Below are positions 9,462-18,612 of a DNA stretch of 64,000 bases, piece after piece. Source of the stretch: Methanosarcina sp. MSH10X1 (lineage in GTDB: Archaea > Halobacteriota > Methanosarcinia > Methanosarcinales > Methanosarcinaceae); NCBI RefSeq assembly GCF_004099695.1, contig NZ_SCHL01000001.1, forward strand, positions 124,001-188,000, in the 5' to 3' direction. Positions within the stretch are counted from its first letter, which is position 1; the number at the start of each line of letters is the position of its first letter. The translations under genes and the position numbers were made by a program. The notes below the pieces were generated by a model. It saw only the letters and a program-made list of their open reading frames with translations, did no database searches and was not told where the DNA came from.

Positions 9462-10583
9462 ATGCCGGAGACATCGGATCTGTTCATTTTCTGGGCTGTG
9501 GTCACGGCTCGATTTCTGATACCGCTTACCATTCCCGGTTACCCTCTTCCGGGCATTATACTTTCCTTAGTCCTTGATATGGTAGACCAGACTTTATTTC
9601 AAGAGTTCACAAACCTGCCCCTGGAAGGTTACCAGGACTATGATAAGGCTCTTGATATTTATTACCTGGCAATTACCTATCTCTCAACCCTGAGAAACTG
9701 GTCAAACTTCTTTGCCTTTGAAGCAGGCCGCTTCCTCTTTTACTTCAGGCTGATAGGCGTAGCCATTTTCGAGATAACACACCTGCGCCTGCTATTGCTT
9801 ATTTTTCCCAATGTCTTCGAATACTTCTTCATTTTCTACGAGCTTGTCCGCCTGAAATGGGACCCGAAGGTGCTTACGAAAGAGAAATTGATTACTACTG
9901 TGGCTTTTATCTGGGTCTTTATTAAACTGCCGCAGGAATACTGGCTCCATATTGCCCGGATGGATACCACAGACTGGGTGAGAGCCAATCCTTCAAATGT
10001 AACAATCCTTATTGGCTGGGCTGCTCTTCTTATCTTCCTGGGCTGGTGGCTTTTGAGGGACCTGCCCCCCATGAGGCCCGGTTTAATTGTTGCAGCCAGT
10101 TACAGGCACTTTCCTTTTTATAGCCTGCGGGCGAAGAAAATAAGGGATAATTATACGAGCCTGAGGTTTTTTGACGATTTTCTCCACTACGAACTGTTCG
10201 AGAAGATTGTGCTTATTTCCCTGCTGAGCATAATCTTTGCACAGATCCTTCCCGAGGTCCGGGCAAGCAGCCTTCAGGTTGCAATCGGGATAACGGTTCT
10301 TATCATAATAAACACCGAGCTGAGCCAGTGGTTTGCCAGGCGAGGAACCCGCTGGAAATCAATAATCCGGGAATTCATAGTAATGGCTGCTGTAAACTTC
10401 GGGATAGTGCTCGCATATGATTTCCTGATAGCCAGGTTCGCGGGTTCGATCAGCCTTCCAGATACTTTATTCTTCATCCTGCTTCTTACCCTCAATGTCA
10501 TTCTTTATGACAGGTACAGGCGGTGGCAGATCTGGAATCAGGCAGAGACAGTTGTTTTTGCAGGGCTGGGAGTGAAAAAATAA
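9462..10583 (+). CDS. unnamed integral membrane protein, second of a tandem pair
   Basis: The product has 373 residues and parallels the preceding gene over its whole length (for example LVLDMVDQTLFQ, PLEGYQDYDKALDIYYL, YLSTLRNWSN, LPQEYWLHIARMDTTDW), so the pair arose by tandem duplication. The ATG at 9462 lies 165 bp after the first stop. A purine block GTGAAGGGAG sits upstream. The linker between membrane blocks (~205-235) is unrelated to that of its twin. No function can be assigned. Confidence 0.75.
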   Translation: MPETSDLFIFWAVVTARFLIPLTIPGYPLPGIILSLVLDMVDQTLFQEFTNLPLEGYQDYDKALDIYYLAITYLSTLRNWSNFFAFEAGRFLFYFRLIGVAIFEITHLRLLLLIFPNVFEYFFIFYELVRLKWDPKVLTKEKLITTVAFIWVFIKLPQEYWLHIARMDTTDWVRANPSNVTILIGWAALLIFLGWWLLRDLPPMRPGLIVAASYRHFPFYSLRAKKIRDNYTSLRFFDDFLHYELFEKIVLISLLSIIFAQILPEVRASSLQVAIGITVLIIINTELSQWFARRGTRWKSIIREFIVMAAVNFGIVLAYDFLIARFAGSISLPDTLFFILLLTLNVILYDRYRRWQIWNQAETVVFAGLGVKK

Positions 10584-11914
10584 GAGATCCTGGAGCCAGG
10601 GGGCTTTTTAATATGGCTTTAATGTTTATACGGGACAAGATAGAAGCTTATATGAAACATATAAAATTAGCAGAATGAGTAAGATAAACTCAATTTCTTT
10701 ATTTTTAAATATTGAATGGAAAAAATAGCGTAATAACCTGGAATTTTCCCTATAATAAGCTGTATATAAATATCCTAACCGATTCGATCTGGAAACTTTA
10801 TAATTGATTTCTGAATAACTTCTTTTATTATGAGGAGTTTAATTTTTATAATTTCCAAAAATATCAGTCTTTACAGACTGTTCTCCTCTGCTTATTAGAA
10901 TTCAGATCTGCATTATAAGTACACCTGTAACATAATTCAAATCTTCAAAGGCTGAAAAAGTAAAATTTTCCTGCGGAATAAGGCGCAGTATTGACAATTT
11001 TAAACAGATGAAAAAAATTAAATAGGATAAAGGGATTATATAAGCTTATGGAAACACAGTTCAGAAAAGATTTGATTTCAGCTCTTGGTTGGCTTGCTCT
11101 CTGGATTATCATCCGAACTTATGTAAACGCCTGTGCACCTTAACTTCGGGGCTCTGAAAAGTTTTTGAATTATCGAAGGCTGTATTAAAGAGGCTGTATT
11201 AAAGAATTTTTCGATCTGGTCTTATTATACTCGATACAACATTAAAAAGAATAATGAGTATAGGAAATAAATTCCTGCGAAGAGTTGATGTTGAAGTATT
11301 TTCTGCTGCTTGTTTACTGGAAAAATTGGATAGGAAAAATCGGGTAAAATAAATTGCAGCAGAGCGCCCTATTTAGAGAAGAGTAATGTTGGACTTGAAA
11401 TTTTCTATGTCAATCAATTTTTTGCTTGAAAGCAATTTTTGATATAATTTATTTAATATAATTTATGCTATTACTATGTGCTAGAGTTGGGGAACAGGGC
11501 TGGGGTATCATCAAAAAGAATTTCCCGGGTTGCTGATCCTTCTTCGAATTACTTGCTTGGGGGAGCATAAGTTCGAAGATACTGTGTTGGGGGACACAGT
11601 AGATACAGCGCCTCCGGGATTCTTCTGTATTAGTTTACTGGACTTAATTAAAAAGCAAAAGCAAGAAAATATTCCAGGAAGCAAATTTCTCTTCTTTCTT
11701 TATATTTCCCATCAAATTACCTGATTATACTTTTGACTCCACATGCTGGCTCATTCATATTGAATCATGCATTTATCGAAGTTAGTGGACAGACTCTGGA
11801 TCGTTGTTTCCATTATTCTATGTATTATGTGTCTGGAATAAGCTATCAGTAGATAAATCATTTAACGAGCAGATAAGATCTACAGATGGGATGTGCTCAG
11901 TCGTATCCTCGATA
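10584..11914. other. gene-poor AT-rich region
   Basis: 1.3 kb without a convincing gene. The only small frame with some protein character is 11048-11143 (plus, 31 codons, one hydrophobic segment ALGWLALWIII). It overlaps a TATA-like TTATATAA at 11036-11043 that would start transcription downstream of its ATG, so I do not call it. A 64-codon frame at 11530-11724 lacks coding character. Confidence 0.5.
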
Positions 11915-11923
11915 TTTATATAT
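11915..11923 (+). promoter_or_regulatory. TATA box of candidate small RNA
   Basis: TTTATATAT is centred about 26 bp before G11945, the usual archaeal TATA-to-start spacing. G11945 is the first base of an 11-bp closing stem. Confidence 0.5.
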
Positions 11924-11944
11924 GATGAAGTATATTAGAGTCCT

Positions 11945-12040
11945 GGGCATCTGGAAGGTCATTAAAGACTTGTTCTTAACTCTTTTTAATAACCACCCCA
12001 TACCCCCCAACTCCCCAATATCCAGATGCCCAACCCCCAA
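11945..12040 (+). ncRNA. candidate structured small RNA with a C-rich single-stranded segment
   Basis: The predicted transcript opens with GGGCATCTGGA (11945-11955), which pairs perfectly with TCCAGATGCCC (12021-12031). Inside, GGT-C-ATTAAA (from 11957) can pair with TTTAAT-A-ACC (ending near 11994). This leaves an unpaired C-rich strand (about 11995-12016, containing ACCCCCCAACTCCCC) and a second C5 tract after the stem. A TATA box stands at the right distance and there is no open frame. C-rich loops are complementary to the G-rich ribosome binding sites of this genome. Methanosarcina small RNAs that bind ribosome binding sites are known; identity with any of them was not established. Confidence 0.5.
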
Positions 12041-12186
12041 ATATCGTTGACAATTCTTTCTTCAGCCTGTTTTAAAGCCTGAATTCTGACTTATGCTCTC
12101 CCTAATTTTTAAAAAAAGAATTCACTGATTGGAAGTCACAATCATCTACGAACATTAAAAGTACTTGCTGTAAGGATTTTATGCTA

Positions 12187-12300
12187 GAAATTAATACTAT
12201 TGTATTGATAGAGATTAATACTATTGTATTGATAGAAATTAATACTATTATATTGATAGAGATTAATACTATTGTATTGATAGAAATTAATACTATTGTA
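12187..12300 (+). repeat. 24-bp tandem repeat with alternating variants
   Basis: Copies start at 12187, 12211, 12235, 12259 and 12283 (the last is partial, 18 bp). They alternate between GAAATTAATACTATT and GAGATTAATACTATT starts, so the array grew as a 48-bp double unit. It lies ~85 bp upstream of the metalloprotease gene. Confidence 0.9.
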
Positions 12301-12383
12301 GAAGTTTTTAGAATCAATTAGCTAATAATATAAAAATATGGAGGCAGGTCTGTATTACCCAAACCGATAGGTCTGGAATAAGA

Positions 12384-13025
12384 TTGCTCATTTCAATATT
12401 ATTGATGGCACTTGTTTTACCCCTTGCTTCGGCGGCTTCCGAGCCTGATTATCCAAGAATTTTAGGCCATCCCTGGGATCATTCCCCTATCACCGTATAC
12501 ATAGATAATAAAACTGTGCCTCCTCATTATAGTCCTACCTATTACGCACAGGTACAGAAAGCTCTGAATTACTGGGAAGAAGGGGGAAACGGAAAGCTTG
12601 AGTACACTCCTGTTTTTAAACTTGTGGGTTCCGAAAAAGCTGATATAAGGATAAAATGGGTCGAAGACCTTCAGAAGGAACAGGGTGCTCCTGAAGGGGT
12701 TGCAGGCGTTGCAATTCCATTTGTTACCAACGGGCGATTTATTCGTGTAGATATAATGCTTGGAGTTGGGAATTATCAGTGGACGAAGTGGGTTCCCTAT
12801 AGTGATAGTGCAATGCTGGCCATTTCAAAGCATGAATTGGGGCACGCCCTGGGATTGAATCACAGCAGTGACAAGCAAGACATCATGTATCCAAAAAACG
12901 AGCAGATAGATAACACAAATCCTGTCCTGAGTAAATACGGTTCCCTTTTACTTATAGTGGCTTATGCTACTCTTGCGATTATCGTTTTTCTCTCTGTTTA
13001 CTGGCTACTTAGCAGGAAAAGGTGA
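12384..13025 (+). CDS. secreted matrixin-like zinc metalloprotease, membrane anchored
   Basis: The product has 213 residues. The N-terminal hydrophobic segment ending LPLASAAS is a signal peptide. The catalytic site HELGHALGLNHS (~150) is the long HExxHxxGxxH metzincin motif, and DIMYPK (~168) is the Met-turn. A C-terminal transmembrane segment (~185-207) followed by SRKR would anchor it. It probably cleaves extracellular proteins. The start is doubtful: TTG 12384 is the only usual codon, but the frame is open upstream (GIR codons), which would give the signal peptide a normal positive n-region. No ATG lies in frame upstream. Confidence 0.8.
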   Translation: MLISILLMALVLPLASAASEPDYPRILGHPWDHSPITVYIDNKTVPPHYSPTYYAQVQKALNYWEEGGNGKLEYTPVFKLVGSEKADIRIKWVEDLQKEQGAPEGVAGVAIPFVTNGRFIRVDIMLGVGNYQWTKWVPYSDSAMLAISKHELGHALGLNHSSDKQDIMYPKNEQIDNTNPVLSKYGSLLLIVAYATLAIIVFLSVYWLLSRKR

Positions 13026-13839
13026 AAAACAGACTCCCAGGGCAACATAATCCTTATATCGTTGCACTAATGTACTGCAAATACTTCAATGGCACCTGAT
13101 TGACAGACATTTAAGAACTCATAGACCATTGTACACTACCGTACCCAGGATTCTGTCAGGTCTTCTATTACCTTTTTTCTCTGAATTAATAATTCATCAG
13201 CCAGGATTTTTTTAAATTATTCTCCACTGTAATATATTCAGATATCTACTTAATGTCATTACCGTAATGTCATTACCGGCAGCATTTTCTTTTACTACTA
13301 TATTTAGGAAAGTTAGTCTATCAGATAATTGTTGTAAAGGTTGATTTTATGCAACAGAAGTATTTTGAGTAAAGGAATTGATACTGCGAGAATCAGAAGA
13401 AGAACTCTAAAGATCTCAAATAAGTTCAAAAGAATTAAGAAATTGTAATTAATAATTACTGAATAACACCTTCACGCGAATATGTAAATACTTTTGAAAA
13501 CGAGCAGTAATTAGCATAAACCCCTTCAAATCTTTGAATATACACAATTTATGCAGGGCAGTGGAGATAAAAGTTATTCATGCTCTCAGGAAGAAGCTCG
13601 TATTTGCTTGTATGGTAACTAACTTCAATCAAATCGACAGCTGCCCAGTACTGCAATGTCATATATAAGTATGCAACCTGCAGAGAAAGAAAACTTCATA
13701 ATTTTTCAAAAAATTATCCATAATGATACAGTGAAAATTTTCAGCTTTTTCCGGAATTAAAGAGAACTCAGAAGGGAAATAATTTAGAAAAGAAATTGGA
13801 AGGAAAAGAATTAGCTTTTGGGCAAGTTATAAACTGGAG
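13026..13839. other. gene-poor AT-rich region
   Basis: No gene, RNA or long repeat recognised in 0.8 kb between two convergent genes. ATGTCATTACCG occurs twice close together at 13253-13278. Confidence 0.6.
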
Positions 13840-14106
13840 TCAGGCAGTTTCAATCTCCATTTCGATGCCTCCCACCTGCTTTGCAATGACAGTATATATT
13901 GTACCTATAAGAAATCCGGCTATTGCTCCCGCAATTCCGTAGAAGACAACAAATAATACAATTACAAATATTCCCTCAGTAAGACCCGTCCCGTCCATAG
14001 TCGATACGAGAAGCAGAAACGGCGAGAATACAATAGCAAGAGTGAGATACATAAGACTCAGCACTTTTGCCAGAGACATGCTGTTTAAAGACGTAATTCG
14101 CATCAT
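13840..14106 (-). CDS. small two-helix membrane protein, function unknown
   Basis: The product has 88 residues from ATG 14106, with GGGGG seven bases upstream. The longer frame from 14136 lacks such a site. It begins MMRITSLNSMSLAKV, an amphipathic N-terminus, followed by helices at ~18-38 and ~50-78, the second with a Gly/Ala-rich face (GIAGAIAGFLIG). The pattern of a short Met-Arg-Ile start plus two helices occurs in DUF3566-like proteins, but I cannot assign it firmly. Confidence 0.6.
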   Translation of the reverse strand: MMRITSLNSMSLAKVLSLMYLTLAIVFSPFLLLVSTMDGTGLTEGIFVIVLFVVFYGIAGAIAGFLIGTIYTVIAKQVGGIEMEIETA

Positions 14107-14321
14107 ATTAAATCCCCCAGGATATCTAAAAGGCATATAAGTATAAAAATTTATTCTGTTAGACGATTGAAAGAAGTCTTTTTTTACTTATGAGAAGATT
14201 TTTCAATTTTTGATCTTGAGAAGATTTTCCGAATGTTTTCCCTGATACCCAGAGCCAGAGAATTGGGTTTTATGCTCCCGAGCTCTCAACGTGAACGTTT
14301 AAGATCTGCCCTGAACAAATA

Positions 14322-15779
14322 TTGAGCGTAACTATTTTCTTCAAAAATTATCTCTTTGTCTTACGGAGGCTGGCTTCAACGGAACTGGCGGGTATTGACA
14401 TACTTGGCATCCTTACAGAGATAGATCAGGCAATATGGGGGCTACCGCTTCTGGTCTTACTTGTAGGGACCGGGATCTTTCTGACCTGGAAACTAGGGCT
14501 GATCCAGATCTTCAGGCTGCCCCTTGCGCTCAGGTACGTGCTTAACTCGAGAAAAGCCGAAATTGGGGTACAGGGTGACGTTTCAAGTTTTGCGGCGCTT
14601 AGCACTGCGCTGTCCGCAACTGTAGGAACCGGGAATATAGTCGGGGTTGCAACTGCAATAAAAACGGGGGGTCCCGGCGCTCTCTTCTGGATGTTTCTTG
14701 CAGCTTTTTTCGGAATGGCAACCATGTATTCCGAATCCCTGCTTGCAGTAAAATACAGGACTGTTGATGCAAACGGGCAGATGTCAGGAGGGCCCATGTA
14801 TTATATCAGGAACGGGCTGGAGGGAAAAAGGTACAGCCGCTTTCTGGCAGCCGCTTTTGCTTTCTTTGGGGTAAATGTAGCCCTTTTCGGGATAGGCACT
14901 TTTCCTCAGGTAAATGCCATTGTCGATTCAGCAAAGATTGCTTTTGATATTCCTGAAGTTCTGAGCGCGGGTGTAATAAGCCTGCTTGTAGCATTTGTTA
15001 CGCTTGGCGGAATCCGGAGGATTGCAGCCGTGGCTCAGCTTCTTGTGCCTTTCATGGCAACAGGCTATGTGCTGGGCTGTCTGATAATTATTGGGTTAAA
15101 CCTTGAGAAAATCCCGAAAACCCTTGCCCTGATAATAAATTCCGCATTTACTGGGACTGCTGCACGGGGCGGTTTCCTTGGGGCAGGGGTAATGCTTGCG
15201 GTCAGGATGGGAATTTCGCGGGGAATTTTTTCAAACGAGTCCGGCCTTGGGAGTGCCCCGATAGCTGCGGCGGCTGCAAAGGTAAAAGAACCTGCCAGGC
15301 AGGGGCTTATTTCCATGACAGGAACTTTTTTCGATACAATTGTTGTCTGCTTCATGACCGGAACCGTGTTGATAATAACGGATTCATGGACAGGTGACCT
15401 TGCGGGTGCCTATATGACAAGTTACGCCTTTTCCATCGTACTTGCAGAAGCCGGGAATTACATCGTAACAATCGGGCTAATCTTCTTTGCCTTTACAACT
15501 ATCCTGGGATGGAATTACTATGGTGAGCGCTGTACGGAATTTCTCTTCGGGGTAAAAGGAATTCTCCCTTACAAGTTAGTCTATATTCTGATTATTGCTT
15601 CAGGCGCCTTTCTCACCCTCGATGTCATCTGGGTGCTTGCAGATATCGTAAACGGGCTCATGGCCATCCCGAACCTTATTGCCTTGCTGGCGCTGCGAAA
15701 AGTAATTGACGCCGAAACCAGGCAGTACTTTGAGAAACTGGAGGCTGAAACCTCAAATCCCATTGAGTCACCAAAATAA
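14322..15779 (+). CDS. sodium:alanine/glycine symporter, AGCS family
   Basis: About 485 residues with ten or more membrane spans. The family signature region is present: FAALSTALSATVGTGNIVGVA with the Gly-rich GTGN binding loop (~95-115), GGPGALFWMFLAAFFGM, MSGGPMYYI and FSNESGLGSAPIAAAAA. It couples uptake of Ala/Gly to Na+. The start is uncertain. TTG 14322 gives 28 residues before the usual AGCS N-terminus (ILTEIDQAIWGLP). A GGAGG at ~14364 is followed by no normal start in frame. Confidence 0.9.
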   Translation: MSVTIFFKNYLFVLRRLASTELAGIDILGILTEIDQAIWGLPLLVLLVGTGIFLTWKLGLIQIFRLPLALRYVLNSRKAEIGVQGDVSSFAALSTALSATVGTGNIVGVATAIKTGGPGALFWMFLAAFFGMATMYSESLLAVKYRTVDANGQMSGGPMYYIRNGLEGKRYSRFLAAAFAFFGVNVALFGIGTFPQVNAIVDSAKIAFDIPEVLSAGVISLLVAFVTLGGIRRIAAVAQLLVPFMATGYVLGCLIIIGLNLEKIPKTLALIINSAFTGTAARGGFLGAGVMLAVRMGISRGIFSNESGLGSAPIAAAAAKVKEPARQGLISMTGTFFDTIVVCFMTGTVLIITDSWTGDLAGAYMTSYAFSIVLAEAGNYIVTIGLIFFAFTTILGWNYYGERCTEFLFGVKGILPYKLVYILIIASGAFLTLDVIWVLADIVNGLMAIPNLIALLALRKVIDAETRQYFEKLEAETSNPIESPK

Positions 15780-15830
15780 CCAGTTGCAACACGAGTAATC
15801 ACGAGATCATAAAGGACCCATGCGTTTGTG

Positions 15831-15890
15831 GACAAACTTTTTTGAAAAAGTTTGCGTTTTCGCTCAAGCCTTTTTTGAAAAGGCTTGCGA
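15831..15890. repeat. dispersed twin-hairpin repeat, single short copy
   Basis: Two inverted repeats in series: AAACTTTTTTGAAAAAGTTT (15834-15853) and CAAGCCTTTTTTGAAAAGGC (from 15865). The same twin-hairpin occurs near 27.7 kb and, inverted, near 58.6 kb. It lies between the AGCS gene and the next operon and could also act as a terminator. Confidence 0.75.
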
Positions 15891-15963
15891 TCGAAAAATA
15901 CAACATGTCAGAGGTTGCAAATAAAGTGCAAACATTATAAACCAGGTATAAGGACTGTTACCT

Positions 15964-17340
15964 ATGAAGCCCGTCTATCCAGAGAAACGTTCCTGCCCCG
16001 GGAAAAAGAAGCGTAAGCTGATGTACCGAACATCAGTAGAAAAAGGACCGGTAGACAGTGAAAAGCTGAGAGACAGAAAATCGACATACAGAGTGCTGGC
16101 AGATAGACTACCGGCATCATTTCTCCGGTTTACAGTCGCTTTACTGATGATATCTATCTTTCTGACAGGCCCGACGTCGGCAGTTGTAGTGTCCGGAAAT
16201 ACCCAGCTTGGAGTTGAGGTCTCGGAAATCACCCCCAATCCTGCCAGTCCGGGTGAAGACCTGCTCATAAGGGTCAATATACAGAATATCGGGGACGAGC
16301 CCGCAGAAGACGTGATTATAGGAATTGAGGAAATTCATCCTTTCATTTTCAAGTACAGCACTTCAGAAATTTACGGTTCCGGGACCAACCTGGAGCGAAC
16401 CTTTCAGATTCAACAGATAAGGCAGCGTTCCAAGGTCGAACTGAATTTCTATTTCAGGATAGATCAGGAGGCTGAATCCGGGGTCTATCAGCTCGAATTT
16501 ACCATCAAAGATAACAGCGGGACAAGTTTTTCGAGAAGAATTCCCGTAATGGTGGAAGGAAACCCTGACCTTGTGCTTGCAGGCACTAACATTTTTCACG
16601 TTGACGAAAATAATTCCTCTTCAGGAGCCATAGTTCCCGGACAGGAGTTCTATCTCAGGACAACAGTTAAGAATGCAGGAAACGGAGACGCAAAAAATGT
16701 CAGGGTAATGCTTAACCTCAATAACTCTTCGCCTTTGATCCCGCTGGAAGATAATGTACGTTTTTTTGAGAACCTGAGTGCAGGCAGTTCAGAAAACCTG
16801 TCTTTCAAACTTCTGCTCGGCAGCAATGCCGATGTGCAGCCCTACAGGATTCCCCTGCGAATAACAGCCTCGAATAGCACCGATACCTTGCAGATAGATA
16901 AGATCCAGGAAATTGGAATTAACGTGCTTAACCGGGCGAAAATCGATGTTTCAAGCCTGAAATTCGATCCTGGGATGCCTGTGAGAGGACAGCAGGTATC
17001 CATGACAGTCCGGCTTGAGAATGTTGGAGAAGGGGAAGCCCGTTCAGTTAAAGCCAGGCTTGAGGGGCTTGAAGGTTCGGGTAGTACAGCCGCCTTCCTC
17101 GGGCGCCTGGATAAGGATGACGATGCCCCTGCAGTTTTTACTTTTACCCCTGAGAAAACAGGTGATCAGGAAGTAACCCTGCTGGTTGAATATGAGGATG
17201 ATTTCGGTAAACATCAGCTTAGCGAGGATCTGACATTCAATGTGGAAAGACAGAAGGGAAGCATTGTTCCGCTTGTGCTCGGAGCAGCCTTCATTCTTGC
17301 AGCTATAGTTTTTTATATGAAAAAGAAAGGCAAAATCTGA
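15964..17340 (+). CDS. S-layer/CARDB-domain extracellular protein of an ABC system
   Basis: The product has 458 residues. It has a long basic N-terminus (1-55), then a signal-anchor FTVALLMISIFLTGPTSAV, then three immunoglobulin-like CARDB repeats recognisable by PNPASPGEDLLIRVNIQNIGDEPA, VPGQEFYLRTTVKNAGNG and PVRGQQVSMTVRLENVGEG. It ends in one transmembrane helix (435-453) and KKKGKI. This is the COG1361-type surface protein. It heads an operon with an FtsX/MacB-type permease and its ATPase. I infer that it presents an extracellular domain to that complex. The basic N-terminal extension is odd; ATG at ~16021 is an alternative start. Confidence 0.8.
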   Translation: MKPVYPEKRSCPGKKKRKLMYRTSVEKGPVDSEKLRDRKSTYRVLADRLPASFLRFTVALLMISIFLTGPTSAVVVSGNTQLGVEVSEITPNPASPGEDLLIRVNIQNIGDEPAEDVIIGIEEIHPFIFKYSTSEIYGSGTNLERTFQIQQIRQRSKVELNFYFRIDQEAESGVYQLEFTIKDNSGTSFSRRIPVMVEGNPDLVLAGTNIFHVDENNSSSGAIVPGQEFYLRTTVKNAGNGDAKNVRVMLNLNNSSPLIPLEDNVRFFENLSAGSSENLSFKLLLGSNADVQPYRIPLRITASNSTDTLQIDKIQEIGINVLNRAKIDVSSLKFDPGMPVRGQQVSMTVRLENVGEGEARSVKARLEGLEGSGSTAAFLGRLDKDDDAPAVFTFTPEKTGDQEVTLLVEYEDDFGKHQLSEDLTFNVERQKGSIVPLVLGAAFILAAIVFYMKKKGKI

Positions 17341-17394
17341 GATGCGGAGATTAAAGAAGCCGAAAAGCGGAATTAAACCTAAAGGATGCCTGTT

Positions 17395-18600
17395 ATGCTC
17401 GAAAAAGCGAGAGTTTCCTTCTTCCTTGCCAGCCGCTCCATAGGCAGGGGTAATAAAGGAATTACGATTTTTACAGTCTTTGTCCTGACCCTGATCTTTA
17501 TACAGCTTGTGCTTTTTTCAAGCATGCTTGCAGGAGTTACGCTCAAATTCAATGAACTCATGGTTGACTTCCAGACCGGAAATGTTGTGATCGAACCGAA
17601 GACCGAAGCACGGTTCATTGAAGATGCTTCAAGCCTTCAAAAAAAGATAGAAAGCCTTCCGCAGGTAGTAGGAACCTCGGCTCGCCTGAAAACGACCGGA
17701 AACTTCCGTTATAAAGAAAAGGAAATGGGAACTACGGTTTATGGGATAGATCCTGCCGATGAAAGTTTTGTAACAGATCTTGAAGACGCTATGATAAGCG
17801 GGGAATTTCTGAGCAGGCCTGATAGGGGAGAGGTAATCCTGGGCAGGGAGGTCTCAGGAGGTTTCGGGGCTCTTATGGAATCAAGATCACTAGGAGATGT
17901 GGAAGTTGGAGACACCGTTGAACTCACCATAGGGGGCGTGACACGGCAGTTCAGGGTAAAAGGAATCTATACAACCCGCTACTTCATGGCTGATGCTTCA
18001 GCCTATCTAACCAGAGCTGACCTCGAAGCAATGCTGGGTATTGAAGACAGGGATTTTGCCCAGGAAATAGCCGTTAAAACTACGGACGGCACACCTGAAT
18101 ACGATACAAGAACTGCGCTCCTCTCCCTCGGCATAAGTGAGAATATCCGTACCTGGCACGAGTTTGCAGGTATTCTCCGCCTGATCGAAAATACGCTCGG
18201 CATGATCCGGAATATTATGAATGCGATCGGCCTGCTAATTGCTTTTGTAATAATTTTTGTGGTTATTTACGTAAATATAGTAAACAAAAAGAGGCAGATA
18301 GGGGTCCAGAAAGCTATAGGAATCGAACAGAATGTGATAGTTGCATCTTTTGTGCTCCAGGCCATGCTTTATGCCGGCGCGGGCGTTATACTTGGCTATG
18401 CTTTTATGCGCTTTGGGCTTGCGCCTTATACAGTCTCCCACCCTGTAGAGATCCCGCTTGGCACCATGAGCCTGAAGCTGGACAGCGCCGAAGCCTTAAA
18501 CCGCGCAGTCCTTCTTTTCCTGGCTTCCATTGTCGGTTCGGTAATTCCTGCATACAAACTGGCGCAAAGAGACCTTCTTGATCTTATCTGGGGTAAATAA
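17395..18600 (+). CDS. ABC transporter permease, MacB/FtsX type
   Basis: The product has 401 residues from ATG 17395, preferred over ATG 17386 because AAAGGA lies eight bases before it. There is one N-terminal helix (~20-42), a large periplasm-side MacB-like core (~45-270), then three helices with KKRQIGVQKAIGIEQNVIVASF, the FtsX-domain signature loop. Four helices and one extracytoplasmic domain are characteristic of lipoprotein- or macrolide-type exporters and mechanotransmission ABC systems. It forms an operon with the genes on both sides, with only 12 bases to the ATPase start. Confidence 0.9.
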   Translation: MLEKARVSFFLASRSIGRGNKGITIFTVFVLTLIFIQLVLFSSMLAGVTLKFNELMVDFQTGNVVIEPKTEARFIEDASSLQKKIESLPQVVGTSARLKTTGNFRYKEKEMGTTVYGIDPADESFVTDLEDAMISGEFLSRPDRGEVILGREVSGGFGALMESRSLGDVEVGDTVELTIGGVTRQFRVKGIYTTRYFMADASAYLTRADLEAMLGIEDRDFAQEIAVKTTDGTPEYDTRTALLSLGISENIRTWHEFAGILRLIENTLGMIRNIMNAIGLLIAFVIIFVVIYVNIVNKKRQIGVQKAIGIEQNVIVASFVLQAMLYAGAGVILGYAFMRFGLAPYTVSHPVEIPLGTMSLKLDSAEALNRAVLLFLASIVGSVIPAYKLAQRDLLDLIWGK

Positions 18601-18612
18601 GGAGTGAAAAGC

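Noticed and set aside
11048-11143. 31-codon frame encoding a possible one-helix peptide
   Set aside because: The nearest TATA box (11036-11043) would start transcription downstream of its ATG, and there is no strong ribosome binding site at normal spacing.
11530-11724. 64-codon frame on the plus strand
   Set aside because: Non-ATG start, no ribosome binding site, composition like random translation of spacer DNA.
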